44,495 nucleotides of DNA from UBA1422 sp041859095 (GCA_041859095.1 JBHEKY010000026.1:1-44495), one strand, 5' to 3'. Shown: positions 16,666 to 23,743, numbered from the stretch's first letter. Numbers and translations: made by a program. Notes: generated by a model not told the origin, from the sequence alone.

Positions 16666-17790
16666 TTAGAACAAGTTGACAAAGATTTGTCTGAGTTCCG
16701 CATCTGACAAAGCAACGTAGTTGTTGCCCAACAATCTCTGTTGATTATCCACAGTGGATTTTGTGAATTCATCAATCTGGGCTTCCACCATTCCGTATTC
16801 GCTTAGTTTTTTCTTCATCAAGATATTGTTCAGGAATTTTTCTAGTTCATCGTAAACAACGGATACGTCACATCCCAAAATATCTGCGAAAATTTTGTTT
16901 GCAGCTGCAATCTTGCCTGTTGGCTTCTTTGCGTTATACATCTTAAATACTTCTGTGAAGAAAGCATAGTTTGCTTCTCCATGAGGTACGTGGAATGCAC
17001 CACCAATGGAATAGGATAGCGCATGTACTGCTGCACATCCTGCATTGCCAAAGGCAATGCCGGCATAGCAGGAAGCCAGAATGAAATCATTCAGGTATGG
17101 TGCACGTGCTGCTGCATCACATTTGCCGGTTGCAATAATCTTTTTGTAGCCGTCCATAATCATTTCAATGGCTTTTAAGGAATACATTTCTGTAAACGGG
17201 GAAGCCTTGGGGGACAAGAAAGATTCTATTGCATGGATCAATGCATCGATAGAGCTGGTTGCAAATACAAAATCAGGAAGACCCTTCAGGGGTTCCGGAA
17301 TCAGAACAGCATAGTCCGCATAAGTCTGATCCACTGCAATTCCTTTTTTGACATGCAATGTTTTGAGTTCTGCGATGGCAACATTGGTTACTTCAGAGCC
17401 GGTTCCGCAAGTGGTTGGTACTACAATCAGTTGCTTTACTTTGACAGGAGGTACTTCACCGGTAAACAGTTTTACGGATTGCTCCGGCACATCCAGTGCC
17501 AGGATTTTGCAAATGTCTACGATGGTGCCGCCGCCGAAAGCGATGATTCTGTCATAGCTGTATTTGTCCATTTCCTTCTTCATGGCGTCGATCATTTCAT
17601 CGGAAGGTTCGCCCTTGCCGAAGAGTTCTTGGAAAACCACGTTGGTTTCGATGCCCAGGGGTTTTACATAGGGGTCATACATCCACTGGTTTGTTACCAG
17701 GATGTCATTTTTGCCGATTTTGAATTCATCATTGAATTCTTTGAAAGTATCAAAGGTTAAAATCTTTGGTACAATTCTTAATGCTTGCAT
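16666..17790 (-). CDS. abfH: 4-hydroxybutyrate dehydrogenase (iron-containing alcohol dehydrogenase family)
   Basis: NAD-dependent, iron-containing (group III) alcohol dehydrogenase expected to reduce succinate semialdehyde to 4-hydroxybutyrate. The family signatures are present: GGGTIVDICKILAL for the nucleotide, VPTTCGTGSEVT, and the metal-ligand region SSIDALIHAIESF followed by AAVHALSYSIGGAFHVPHGEANY with several histidines. The frame extends to 17808, but AAAGGAGG stands seven bases before the ATG at 17790, giving 374 residues. Substrate specificity rests on position: it is the last gene of an operon with a 4-hydroxybutyrate CoA-transferase and 4-hydroxybutyryl-CoA dehydratase. By sequence alone it could be another short-chain alcohol dehydrogenase. 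Confidence 0.9.
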   Translation of the reverse strand: MQALRIVPKILTFDTFKEFNDEFKIGKNDILVTNQWMYDPYVKPLGIETNVVFQELFGKGEPSDEMIDAMKKEMDKYSYDRIIAFGGGTIVDICKILALDVPEQSVKLFTGEVPPVKVKQLIVVPTTCGTGSEVTNVAIAELKTLHVKKGIAVDQTYADYAVLIPEPLKGLPDFVFATSSIDALIHAIESFLSPKASPFTEMYSLKAIEMIMDGYKKIIATGKCDAAARAPYLNDFILASCYAGIAFGNAGCAAVHALSYSIGGAFHVPHGEANYAFFTEVFKMYNAKKPTGKIAAANKIFADILGCDVSVVYDELEKFLNNILMKKKLSEYGMVEAQIDEFTKSTVDNQQRLLGNNYVALSDAELRQIFVNLF

Positions 17791-17822
17791 AGCGTTCCTC
17801 CTTTGCAATCAGCTTTCGCTGC

Positions 17823-19139
17823 CTAAAACTTATCGTTAAATCTCTTTTCAAACTCGATTTTTAGTTCTTCTCTGAAATCAGGGTGAGCAACTCGAATCAG
17901 GTTGCGTGCCCTATGCTTGAGGGATACCCCTTTCATTGGTGCGATTCCGTATTCGGTAACAATGTAATCCACGTCATTTCTAGATGTGGTAACAGCAGCA
18001 CCGTGGGTAATATAGGGAACGACCTTAGAAACACGGGTACCATCTTTCATTACAGTTGAAGATGGCATTGCAATGATAGCTTTGCCCTTTCCGTCATGAC
18101 TCATAGAAGCACCCCTGACAAAGTCAACCTGACCACCAACACCTGAAAATTGTCTGGTTCCGATGGAATCGGAAACCACTTGACCCATGAAGTCCACTTC
18201 GATGCAAGCATTGATGCAGACCAGGTTGTTGTTTTGGGCGACTATGGCAGGATGATTGACATAATCCACCGGCTTCATCAGGATGTTGGGATTGTTATTG
18301 GCAAAATCATAGAGTCTTTTGGTTCCCATGAGGAATGTTACAACCATTAATCCGGGATGAAGGGTTTTTTTGCTGTTGTTTACAACACCGGCTTCATACA
18401 AGTCAACCACACCATCAGAAATCATTTCCGAGTGGATACCCAGATCTTTTTTCTCTTTGAGTTGTGAAAGGACTGCGTCTGGAATCGCGCCGATACCCAG
18501 CTGCAAAGTGGATCCGTCTTCAATCAAGGATGCGCAGTTTTTGCCGATGCATTCTTCCACTTCAGTAATCTTGGGTAGTGGAATGGTTGCAAGGGGATGA
18601 TTATCCAGGACGAAATGGTCGATATCATTGACATGAACCAACACATCTCCATTGGTGACAGGTACTTGGTCATTGACTTCAGCCAGAACAATTTTTGCGG
18701 ACTTCATTGCCTGCATGGTGTAGTCGCTGGAAACACCGGTACAGCAAAATCCGTTTTCATCGGGAGGTGAAACCATAACACATGCCACATCTACAGGGAA
18801 AATCCCTTTGCGCATGTTAATCGGCACTTCGTGGAAGAATACGGGAACAAATTCACCGTGTCCTTGTTCAATGCTCTTTCTGGTAGGCGGTCCACTGAAC
18901 CAGCCTTCAAACGTGAAATGCTCTTTATTCTCCGGCCAGGTGTATTCCCCTTTTCCGAGAGAAACCATGTGGGAGATCGTTACATTTCGAAACTGTTCTT
19001 TCTTTTCTACCAAAGCATCAACAATGGCCTTGGGTTCACCCACACAGTGGGCAAAGACGACTCTGTCGCCGGATTGTATGCAATCTACCGCTTCAGCAGC
19101 TGTGCATATTTTTTCTTCGTAAACTTTTTTCCAGTCCAA
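17823..19139 (-). CDS. abfT: 4-hydroxybutyrate CoA-transferase
   Basis: Transfers CoA from acetyl-CoA (or butyryl-CoA) to 4-hydroxybutyrate. The 438-residue protein has the class I CoA-transferase layout. The catalytic glutamate falls at position 238 in GIHSEMI, the number established for the Clostridium aminobutyricum enzyme. The glycine-rich motif FSGVGGQVDFVRGA and the C-terminal EYGIAPMKGVSLKHRARNLI are also present. It lies between the small Cys protein (24 bases upstream) and the dehydrogenase (32 bases downstream) on the same strand. The dehydratase next door makes 4-hydroxybutyrate by far the most likely acyl acceptor, although acetyl-CoA hydrolase/propionate transferase relatives share the same fold. 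Confidence 0.94.
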   Translation of the reverse strand: MDWKKVYEEKICTAAEAVDCIQSGDRVVFAHCVGEPKAIVDALVEKKEQFRNVTISHMVSLGKGEYTWPENKEHFTFEGWFSGPPTRKSIEQGHGEFVPVFFHEVPINMRKGIFPVDVACVMVSPPDENGFCCTGVSSDYTMQAMKSAKIVLAEVNDQVPVTNGDVLVHVNDIDHFVLDNHPLATIPLPKITEVEECIGKNCASLIEDGSTLQLGIGAIPDAVLSQLKEKKDLGIHSEMISDGVVDLYEAGVVNNSKKTLHPGLMVVTFLMGTKRLYDFANNNPNILMKPVDYVNHPAIVAQNNNLVCINACIEVDFMGQVVSDSIGTRQFSGVGGQVDFVRGASMSHDGKGKAIIAMPSSTVMKDGTRVSKVVPYITHGAAVTTSRNDVDYIVTEYGIAPMKGVSLKHRARNLIRVAHPDFREELKIEFEKRFNDKF

Positions 19140-19162
19140 CTTATGACATCCTCCATTTCAAA

Positions 19163-19447
19163 TTATTCAGGATTGGCAATCCTTTTTCGGGCGATTTCGA
19201 TTTCTTCAAGCAATTCTGGGATATGATCTTCACTCCATATCTTTTCGACTCCGGTATGGGAGTGGAAGTGGTCAAAGGTGGCGCAACAATTGGTGCAACC
19301 GCCGATGACCAGAAGCATATCATACTCTTCCCCTTCAACGGCATGAAGAAATTCATCGTTTGGCATGCTCTTCCTGATTGTTTCAAGGGCTTGGCCCCTG
19401 TCAAATCTCGGATTACAACCTCCGCAAAATCTCACACCGATTTTCAT
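19163..19447 (-). CDS. Small conserved-looking cysteine protein within the 4-hydroxybutyrate operon
   Basis: A 94-residue soluble protein that I cannot assign to a characterised function. It begins MKIGVRFCGGCNPRFDRG, with Cys8 and Cys11 in a CGGCNP motif. A second cluster, GGCTNCC, holds Cys51, Cys54 and Cys55 and is followed by His60, His62 and His64. The spacing would suit a metal or Fe-S site, a thiol redox site or a persulfide carrier. The ATG at 19447 lies 2 bases after the dehydratase stop and abfT follows within 24 bases, so translation is tightly coupled. Helping the oxygen-sensitive [4Fe-4S]/FAD dehydratase is an attractive but untested role. I recall similar CGGCNPR proteins in clostridial metabolic operons but cannot verify this here. 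Confidence 0.75.
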   Translation of the reverse strand: MKIGVRFCGGCNPRFDRGQALETIRKSMPNDEFLHAVEGEEYDMLLVIGGCTNCCATFDHFHSHTGVEKIWSEDHIPELLEEIEIARKRIANPE

Positions 19448-19449
19448 GA

Positions 19450-20922
19450 TTATTTGATACCGGCAATGGCTTTGGCCAGTTCTTTTTTGGCTTCAATGTT
19501 TCCTTGTCTTGCAATCATGATTCTCTGCGCCTGAGGAGAACCTGCACCATGCATGGATTCAGTTCTATAACCAACAGCGGATGCGCCTAAACACATGTTT
19601 TCGAGGAATCTCAGGATACGCATTCTTTCTTCTGTGGTACATGTCGGGGCAGCAGCAAAGTACTTGGTACAGATTTCTCCAAGTGTCTCGCCGTTACTTC
19701 CAACTTCCAAATCAGATCTGAAGTCAGCAGCAGATGGCATAGTAACCATGAGTCCACCGGCAATGTCTTCGGCTAATCTGACGATTTCATATGGGAAACG
19801 GGTTACATTCTGTTTGCAAACATTAGCTAAGAGCAGGTCAATCTGAAAGTTTCCGGCAAGTGTCGGATATCCTTCTGCCGAGCAAGCAATGCCACAGCAG
19901 TATAGGGTTTCGTTCAGATGGGTCATTTCAATCAGCTTATCCTTGACATGGGATGCTTTGTTGGCACCGTTATAATCTGCTGCCAAGGCTGCTGCGCCTA
20001 TCAGCACATCGCCCACACCAACTTTGCACCCGCCATAGGATTGTCTGTGGTATCCGGCAAATCGTTCCACCATCATGCCTGCAAATTCAAATTCGCCGCA
20101 TAGGAAGATTTTGTCGTTGGGAATAAATACGTTGTCAAATACAACCAGTGCTTCCTGTCCGCCGAATTCCTTGTTTCCTAAGTCAATGTCAGCATTCTCT
20201 TCCAGTTTTCTGGTATCGCAGGATTGTCGGCCATAAATCATGTATAGACCTTCTGCGTCCGAAGGACAAGCGAAAGATACTGCAAAGTCTTTGTCTTCTT
20301 CACCCATGGCGATGGTGGGCATAATGATGTGATCGTGAGAGTTGATGGAACCGGTCTGGTGGGCTTTTGCTCCTCGGACGACGATACCGTCAGGTCTTCT
20401 TTCGACAATGTGAAGGAACAGATCTGCATCCTTTTGTTTGGAAGGAGCCAGGGCTCTGTCGCCCTTGGGGTCTGTCATAGCGCCGTCTACAATGATGTCA
20501 TTGGCTTGAACGTGCTTCAAATAATTGACGAAGTTTTGGTGATAGCTGGTTCCGTACTTCTTGTCGATTTCGAATGTGGTGGAAAAGACTGCATTAAATG
20601 CATCCATACCAACACACCGTTGGAAACAGCTGGCTGTTTTTTGTCCCAGTAGACGTTGCATCTTGACTTTCTTGCGAAGGTCGTCTGTGCTTTGGTGCAG
20701 ATGGGCGAAACGGTTGATGGTTTCACCGGTCAGACTGGATTTAGTGGTCATCAGATCAGCATATTGGGGATCCTGCGCCAGGTCGTATGTCATTCTGACA
20801 CAATTGATGGAAGGACGGATAATGGGATGGTCTACCCAATTGTCAATCTTTTCTCCAAACATGTATACTCTGGTTTTAAGTTTTCTTAAACTGTCGATGT
20901 ACTGTTGCCCTGTCATAAGCAT
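19450..20922 (-). CDS. abfD: 4-hydroxybutyryl-CoA dehydratase / vinylacetyl-CoA delta-isomerase
   Basis: A radical-type dehydratase with FAD and one [4Fe-4S] cluster that converts 4-hydroxybutyryl-CoA to crotonyl-CoA and isomerises vinylacetyl-CoA. The 490 residues start MLMTGQQYIDSLRKLKTRVY, like the C. aminobutyricum enzyme. The cluster ligands known for that enzyme sit at identical positions here: Cys99 and Cys103 in SCFQRCVG, and His292 and Cys299 in YHRQSYGGC. The length is also the same as the family. AAGGAG precedes the ATG at 20922. It is the first gene of the operon. The fold is related to acyl-CoA dehydrogenases and 4-hydroxyphenylacetate 3-monooxygenases, but the four ligands settle the assignment. 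Confidence 0.97.
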   Translation of the reverse strand: MLMTGQQYIDSLRKLKTRVYMFGEKIDNWVDHPIIRPSINCVRMTYDLAQDPQYADLMTTKSSLTGETINRFAHLHQSTDDLRKKVKMQRLLGQKTASCFQRCVGMDAFNAVFSTTFEIDKKYGTSYHQNFVNYLKHVQANDIIVDGAMTDPKGDRALAPSKQKDADLFLHIVERRPDGIVVRGAKAHQTGSINSHDHIIMPTIAMGEEDKDFAVSFACPSDAEGLYMIYGRQSCDTRKLEENADIDLGNKEFGGQEALVVFDNVFIPNDKIFLCGEFEFAGMMVERFAGYHRQSYGGCKVGVGDVLIGAAALAADYNGANKASHVKDKLIEMTHLNETLYCCGIACSAEGYPTLAGNFQIDLLLANVCKQNVTRFPYEIVRLAEDIAGGLMVTMPSAADFRSDLEVGSNGETLGEICTKYFAAAPTCTTEERMRILRFLENMCLGASAVGYRTESMHGAGSPQAQRIMIARQGNIEAKKELAKAIAGIK

Positions 20923-20963
20923 AATGATTTTCTCCTTTTTCTTTATTATTTATATTTTATGTT

Positions 20964-20992
20964 TAATGTTATAACTTACTGTATTAAATAAC
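20964..20992 (-). promoter_or_regulatory. Possible promoter of the 4-hydroxybutyrate operon
   Basis: On the minus strand TTGTTA is followed after 17 bases by TAACAT, about 40 bases upstream of abfD. Both hexamers deviate from consensus, and other registers in this AT-rich stretch (for example TTGCTT with TTATAA) are possible. An ATAACAA half-site like half of a Rex operator overlaps the -35 side; its partner half is not conserved. Confidence 0.3.
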
Positions 20993-20993
20993 A

Positions 20994-21026
20994 AGCAAAT
21001 TTTGTACCAAAAAGACACAATTTGCT
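20994..21026. repeat. 12-bp inverted repeat between nifU-like gene and abfD
   Basis: AGCAAATTTTGT and ACACAATTTGCT form 12-base arms with one mismatch around a 9-base spacer. It begins at the stop of the NifU-like gene and lies just upstream of the likely abfD promoter. It could be a weak terminator (no clean T-run follows on the minus strand) or an operator for a regulator of the 4-hydroxybutyrate operon. Confidence 0.55.
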
Positions 21027-21315
21027 AAATTTCCTTATTTAATATTTTTTTTGCCATATCTATCAGGTCTTCACTGACGGAAGTGTCTAATATTACGTCA
21101 TTTAGCTCCGGTATCTGAGGCAATAAAATATCTTTGACGACACTTTCGATGGTGTCCTGCGCCGATGGACAGGACGCGCAAGCCCCTGTTAGTCTCACCC
21201 TTGCGACTCCATTCTCAATCCCTGTCAGAACCGCGCCTCCGTAGTGTTGTTCCAGAACCGGATCTACCTGAGATTTCAGAATATTCCTTACATTTTCAAC
21301 GATTTTTTGATCCAT
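21025..21315 (-). CDS. NifU-like C-terminal domain Fe-S scaffold protein
   Basis: A 96-residue protein consisting only of the NifU C-terminal (Nfu) domain. The family motif with the CxxC pair appears as LTGACASCPSAQDTIESVV (about residues 38-56), where Cys41 and Cys44 would hold a transient [4Fe-4S] cluster. The N-terminal stretch NVRNILKSQVDPVLEQHYGG is also typical. It likely helps deliver Fe-S clusters in the cytoplasm. It ends 103 bases before abfD on the same strand, but the intervening inverted repeat suggests separate regulation. A cluster carrier beside a [4Fe-4S] enzyme operon is suggestive, although Nfu proteins serve many targets. An AGGAGAG site precedes the ATG. Confidence 0.92.
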   Translation of the reverse strand: MDQKIVENVRNILKSQVDPVLEQHYGGAVLTGIENGVARVRLTGACASCPSAQDTIESVVKDILLPQIPELNDVILDTSVSEDLIDMAKKILNKEI

Positions 21316-21350
21316 TCAACTCTCCTTTTCGTGTTATTTCACGTGATATT

Positions 21351-21379
21351 ATTATACCCTTGTCAAAGAGGTTTTTAAA
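21351..21379 (-). promoter_or_regulatory. Promoter of the nifU-like gene
   Basis: On the minus strand TTTAAA, 17 bases, then a perfect TATAAT lie about 36 bases upstream of the ATG. The -10 and -35 interleave with the plus-strand thiN promoter. A TCACGTGA palindrome (21339-21346) sits between this -10 and the start codon. Confidence 0.5.
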
Positions 21380-21389
21380 GATATATAAT
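21360..21389 (+). promoter_or_regulatory. Promoter of thiN
   Basis: TTGTCA, an 18-base spacer and a perfect TATAAT end only 6 bases before the thiN ATG at 21396. Transcription would start at or very near the start codon, giving a leaderless message. Confidence 0.5.
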
Positions 21390-21395
21390 AATGTC

Positions 21396-22058
21396 ATGAA
21401 AAGATGCATCATAATCCCCTCTTTTGTGGAGGGTCAAATCACAAAATTGATAACACCGCTGGACACAGATTTAATCCTATGCGCCGACAGTGGTTTGCTG
21501 CAGGCTTTCGATGCTGGTCTAGTTCCTCATGCCGTCATCGGCGACATGGACTCGCTGGATGAAGCAGGATTTGAACGAACAAGTTTGCCGGAGGGTATCC
21601 TTTGGATAAAAGCCCCACGTGAAAAGGATGAAACAGATACCGCACTTTGCATGGAATACGCATTAACACAGGGGTGTGATGAGATTGTCATCGTCGGAGG
21701 TTTGGGTGGTCGTCTGGATCACACCTTGGCAAACCTTCAAAATATGGTGGGTTTCAGCCATAAGGGAGTACTAGTTCGATTACTAGATCAAAACAATAGC
21801 GTCCATATCATAACCGACAACACATTACACCTCCCCCCCCTACCCGGTTATGCCGTTTCCGTTTTATCCTGGACACCTGTATCCACTGGTGTCACCTTGA
21901 CAGGCATGGCCTTTCCGCTTACGGACGCCACGCTAACCCATACTTTCCCTTTGGGTGTTAGCAATGAAATAATCGGGTCCGCTGCCACGATTCAAGTGGG
22001 TCACGGCACCCTATTGGTTATTTGCTCCAGGAAAGAGGTTGGGCTTGACAATCAATAG
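21396..22058 (+). CDS. thiN: Thiamine pyrophosphokinase
   Basis: Transfers pyrophosphate from ATP to thiamine, giving TPP in one step. The 220-residue protein contains ILCADSG, VIGDMDSLDEAGF with the metal-binding Asp residues, KDETDTALCMEYA, and GGLGGRLDHTLANLQNM, all standard thiamine pyrophosphokinase motifs. The frame is open from 21165, but that extension is antisense to the NifU-like gene. The ATG at 21396 gives the natural N-terminus MKRCIIIPSF. There is no ribosome binding site before it, and the promoter sits immediately upstream. thiT follows under a TPP riboswitch, so the two make a thiamine salvage pair (uptake, then activation). Confidence 0.93.
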   Translation: MKRCIIIPSFVEGQITKLITPLDTDLILCADSGLLQAFDAGLVPHAVIGDMDSLDEAGFERTSLPEGILWIKAPREKDETDTALCMEYALTQGCDEIVIVGGLGGRLDHTLANLQNMVGFSHKGVLVRLLDQNNSVHIITDNTLHLPPLPGYAVSVLSWTPVSTGVTLTGMAFPLTDATLTHTFPLGVSNEIIGSAATIQVGHGTLLVICSRKEVGLDNQ

Positions 22059-22121
22059 TCTGTTGGATAAGATAAGGTCAATCGTTGATACGACAACTCG
22101 AAAAGATAAACTGAATAATTC

Positions 22122-22256
22122 ATGCTAGGGGAGCTTTTGCTGAGATTGGCCGGATTACCGGCAGTACCCTCACAACCTGATCCGTTTAAAGACGGCGTAG
22201 GGAAGCGTAAACGGACTGATGTTCCGTCCCCTCCTATTTCGTAAGGAGGTTTTTTT
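22122..22256 (+). promoter_or_regulatory. TPP riboswitch with terminator/SD-sequestering hairpin
   Basis: A thiamine pyrophosphate (THI-box) aptamer spans about 22122-22210. It shows GCTGAGA (22140-22146), the ACCCT strand, AACCTGATC and GCGTAGGGAA, and a short P1 formed by ATGCT and AGCGT. The expression platform holds CCTCCT (22230-22235) and AGGAGG (22244-22249), a 6-bp stem that contains the thiT ribosome binding site and is followed by seven T before the ATG at 22257. It can therefore act as both terminator and ribosome-site mask. TCCGTTTA in the aptamer (22181-22188) is perfectly complementary to TAAACGGA (22208-22215), and AGGGGA (22127-22132) to TCCCCT (22227-22232); both pairings are candidate antiterminators in the ligand-free state. 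Confidence 0.95.
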
Positions 22257-22826
22257 ATGTCTACTCAAACCGGGAAAATGATTCCCGCCACCAAAATTCT
22301 TGCCATTTCAGCCATTTTAATGGCCTTATCGGTCGCACTCGGCGCGTTGACACTTTTTCGTATGCCCCAGGGCGGATCCGTCACCCCCTTCTCCATGCTG
22401 CCTATTTTTATTGCCGCATATTATTTCGGCATCTCAAAAGGCATGCTGGTCGGGGCTGGCGTTGGAATTTTAAACTTGCTACTGAGTCCGTTTATTATTC
22501 ATCCTGTTCAGGTACTTCTGGATTATCCTATGGCGTTTGGTGCGCTGGCAATAGGTGGCTTGCTCCGACATCGAAAAAAAATTGGCATGATTGCCGGATA
22601 TCTTTTGGGTGTTTTCTGCCGCTATCTTGTCGCTGTCTTGTCCGGAGTCGTTTTTTTTAGCGCCTATGCACCTGAAAATTTCAACGGACTTACTTGGTCA
22701 TTATGGTACAATTTAACCTATCTTGGGGTTGAAGCTGTTATGACAGTGGCCGTTCTGCTTGTACCTGCCGTGCGCAACACCCTTGAAAAACTAAGACTTC
22801 AGGCAGAGTCTCCGTCAAGAAGTTAA
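22257..22826 (+). CDS. thiT: Energy-coupling factor thiamine transporter, S component
   Basis: A 189-residue membrane protein with about six hydrophobic helices, the substrate-binding subunit of an ECF transporter that takes up thiamine with a shared EcfAA'T module encoded elsewhere. Family features are GALTLFRMPQGGSVTPFSMLPIF, which includes thiamine-contacting residues of ThiT, the helix GISKGMLVGAGVGILNLLL, and WSLWYNLTYLGVEAVM. The TPP riboswitch immediately upstream confirms the substrate class. The ribosome binding site AGGAGG lies inside the riboswitch hairpin. The gene follows thiN by about 200 bases on the same strand, so salvage and phosphorylation are linked. Confidence 0.96.
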   Translation: MSTQTGKMIPATKILAISAILMALSVALGALTLFRMPQGGSVTPFSMLPIFIAAYYFGISKGMLVGAGVGILNLLLSPFIIHPVQVLLDYPMAFGALAIGGLLRHRKKIGMIAGYLLGVFCRYLVAVLSGVVFFSAYAPENFNGLTWSLWYNLTYLGVEAVMTVAVLLVPAVRNTLEKLRLQAESPSRS

Positions 22827-22834
22827 CATCAAGT

Positions 22835-22863
22835 TGAACATTTCCGGTATTCATGCTACCATA
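22835..22863 (+). promoter_or_regulatory. Possible promoter of the crotonase gene
   Basis: TTGAAC and TACCAT are separated by exactly 17 bases and lie 29 bases upstream of the crotonase ATG. The gap from thiT is only 66 bases, so read-through from thiT is an alternative. Confidence 0.4.
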
Positions 22864-22892
22864 TAGTCCATAGAAAAAGAAAGGAATCTGCC

Positions 22893-23669
22893 ATGTTTAA
22901 TAATGTGAAACTCGAAATCAATCAAGGAATTGCAACCATTACCGTCAACCGACCGGATGCAATGAATTCTTTGAATAACGATGTACTAAATGATCTCCAT
23001 GATGCCTTTACTCAGGTAGCTAAGGATGAATCCGTCCTGGCAATTATTGTAACGGGGGAAGGCAAAGCTTTTGTGGCCGGCGCGGATATCGCAGCCATGC
23101 AAGATATGAATCCTGTCCTAGCCCGCGAATTAAGTTCCAACGGACATCGGGTGATGAATTTGATTGAATCAACACCGAAACCCATCATTGCTGCAGTCAA
23201 TGGTTTTGCCCTGGGTGGCGGTTGTGAACTGGCAATGGCCTGTGATATTCGGATTGCATCAGAGAGGGCGAAATTTGGACAGCCTGAGGTAAATTTAGGC
23301 ATCATTCCTGGATTTGGCGGAACGATACGGTTACCGCTTCTGGTTGGAAAAGGCATGGCGAAGCTATTGATTATGACCGGGGATATTATAGATGCCCAGG
23401 AAGCCAATCGAATCGGGCTAGTAGAGAAAGTTGTCGCTCCCGAGCATTTAATGGATGCTGCTACTTCTCTTGCCGTTCGGATTATATCAAAAGCTCCCTT
23501 AGCGGTTGCTTCTGCAAAAACCACCATTGATGAAGGGTACCATATGAACCTTCCAGAAGCCTCCGACCTAGAAATTGAACGCTTTTCCGTTCTCTTTGGT
23601 ACACAGGACAAAAAGGAAGGCATTGGCGCTTTCCTTGAAAAAAGACCCGCAAAATTCATAAAAAAATAA
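22893..23669 (+). CDS. crt: Enoyl-CoA hydratase / crotonase
   Basis: Hydrates crotonyl-CoA (or related enoyl-CoAs) to 3-hydroxyacyl-CoA, or works in reverse in butyrate synthesis. The 258 residues show the oxyanion-hole segments KAFVAGADIAAM and NGFALGGGCELAMACD, the first catalytic Glu in GGCELA, and the second in QPEVNLGIIPGFGGT. Length and layout are those of short crotonases. It is a single gene behind thiT and is not joined to thl or hbd. The nearby 4-hydroxybutyrate and bcd-etf operons make crotonyl-CoA the likely substrate. Crotonase-fold enzymes vary widely, so specificity is inferred. A strong terminator follows inside the opposing gene. Confidence 0.87.
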   Translation: MFNNVKLEINQGIATITVNRPDAMNSLNNDVLNDLHDAFTQVAKDESVLAIIVTGEGKAFVAGADIAAMQDMNPVLARELSSNGHRVMNLIESTPKPIIAAVNGFALGGGCELAMACDIRIASERAKFGQPEVNLGIIPGFGGTIRLPLLVGKGMAKLLIMTGDIIDAQEANRIGLVEKVVAPEHLMDAATSLAVRIISKAPLAVASAKTTIDEGYHMNLPEASDLEIERFSVLFGTQDKKEGIGAFLEKRPAKFIKK

Positions 23670-23697
23670 GAACTCGTGCCATGACAAAAGTTCTTAT
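23660..23697 (-). terminator. Terminator of the comEC-holA-PNPOx run
   Basis: On the minus strand a 9-bp stem ATAAGAACT/AGTTCTTAT with a 14-base loop is followed by seven T. It lies 31 bases past the PNPOx-fold gene stop and overlaps the last codon of the opposing crotonase gene. Confidence 0.7.
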
Positions 23698-23718
23698 TCC
23701 ATCTGCTAGAATAGCTTA

Positions 23719-23743
23719 AGCCGGGGATCAGTCTCCGGCTTTT
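23719..23743 (+). terminator. Terminator of the crotonase transcript
   Basis: AGCCGGGGA and TCTCCGGCT pair over nine positions (one G-U) around a TCAG loop and are followed by TTT. It starts 50 bases after the crotonase stop and covers the final codons of the opposing PNPOx-fold gene. Confidence 0.72.

Noticed and set aside
20977..20994. Possible second Rex operator upstream of abfD
   Set aside because: Only one half (ATAACAA) fits. The other seven bases match the partner half at few positions, so I record it only as a half-site.
23012..23659. 215-codon minus-strand frame opposite the crotonase gene
   Set aside because: It is antisense to an intact crotonase with all catalytic motifs and has shadow-type composition. 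The long frame is a by-product of codon bias.
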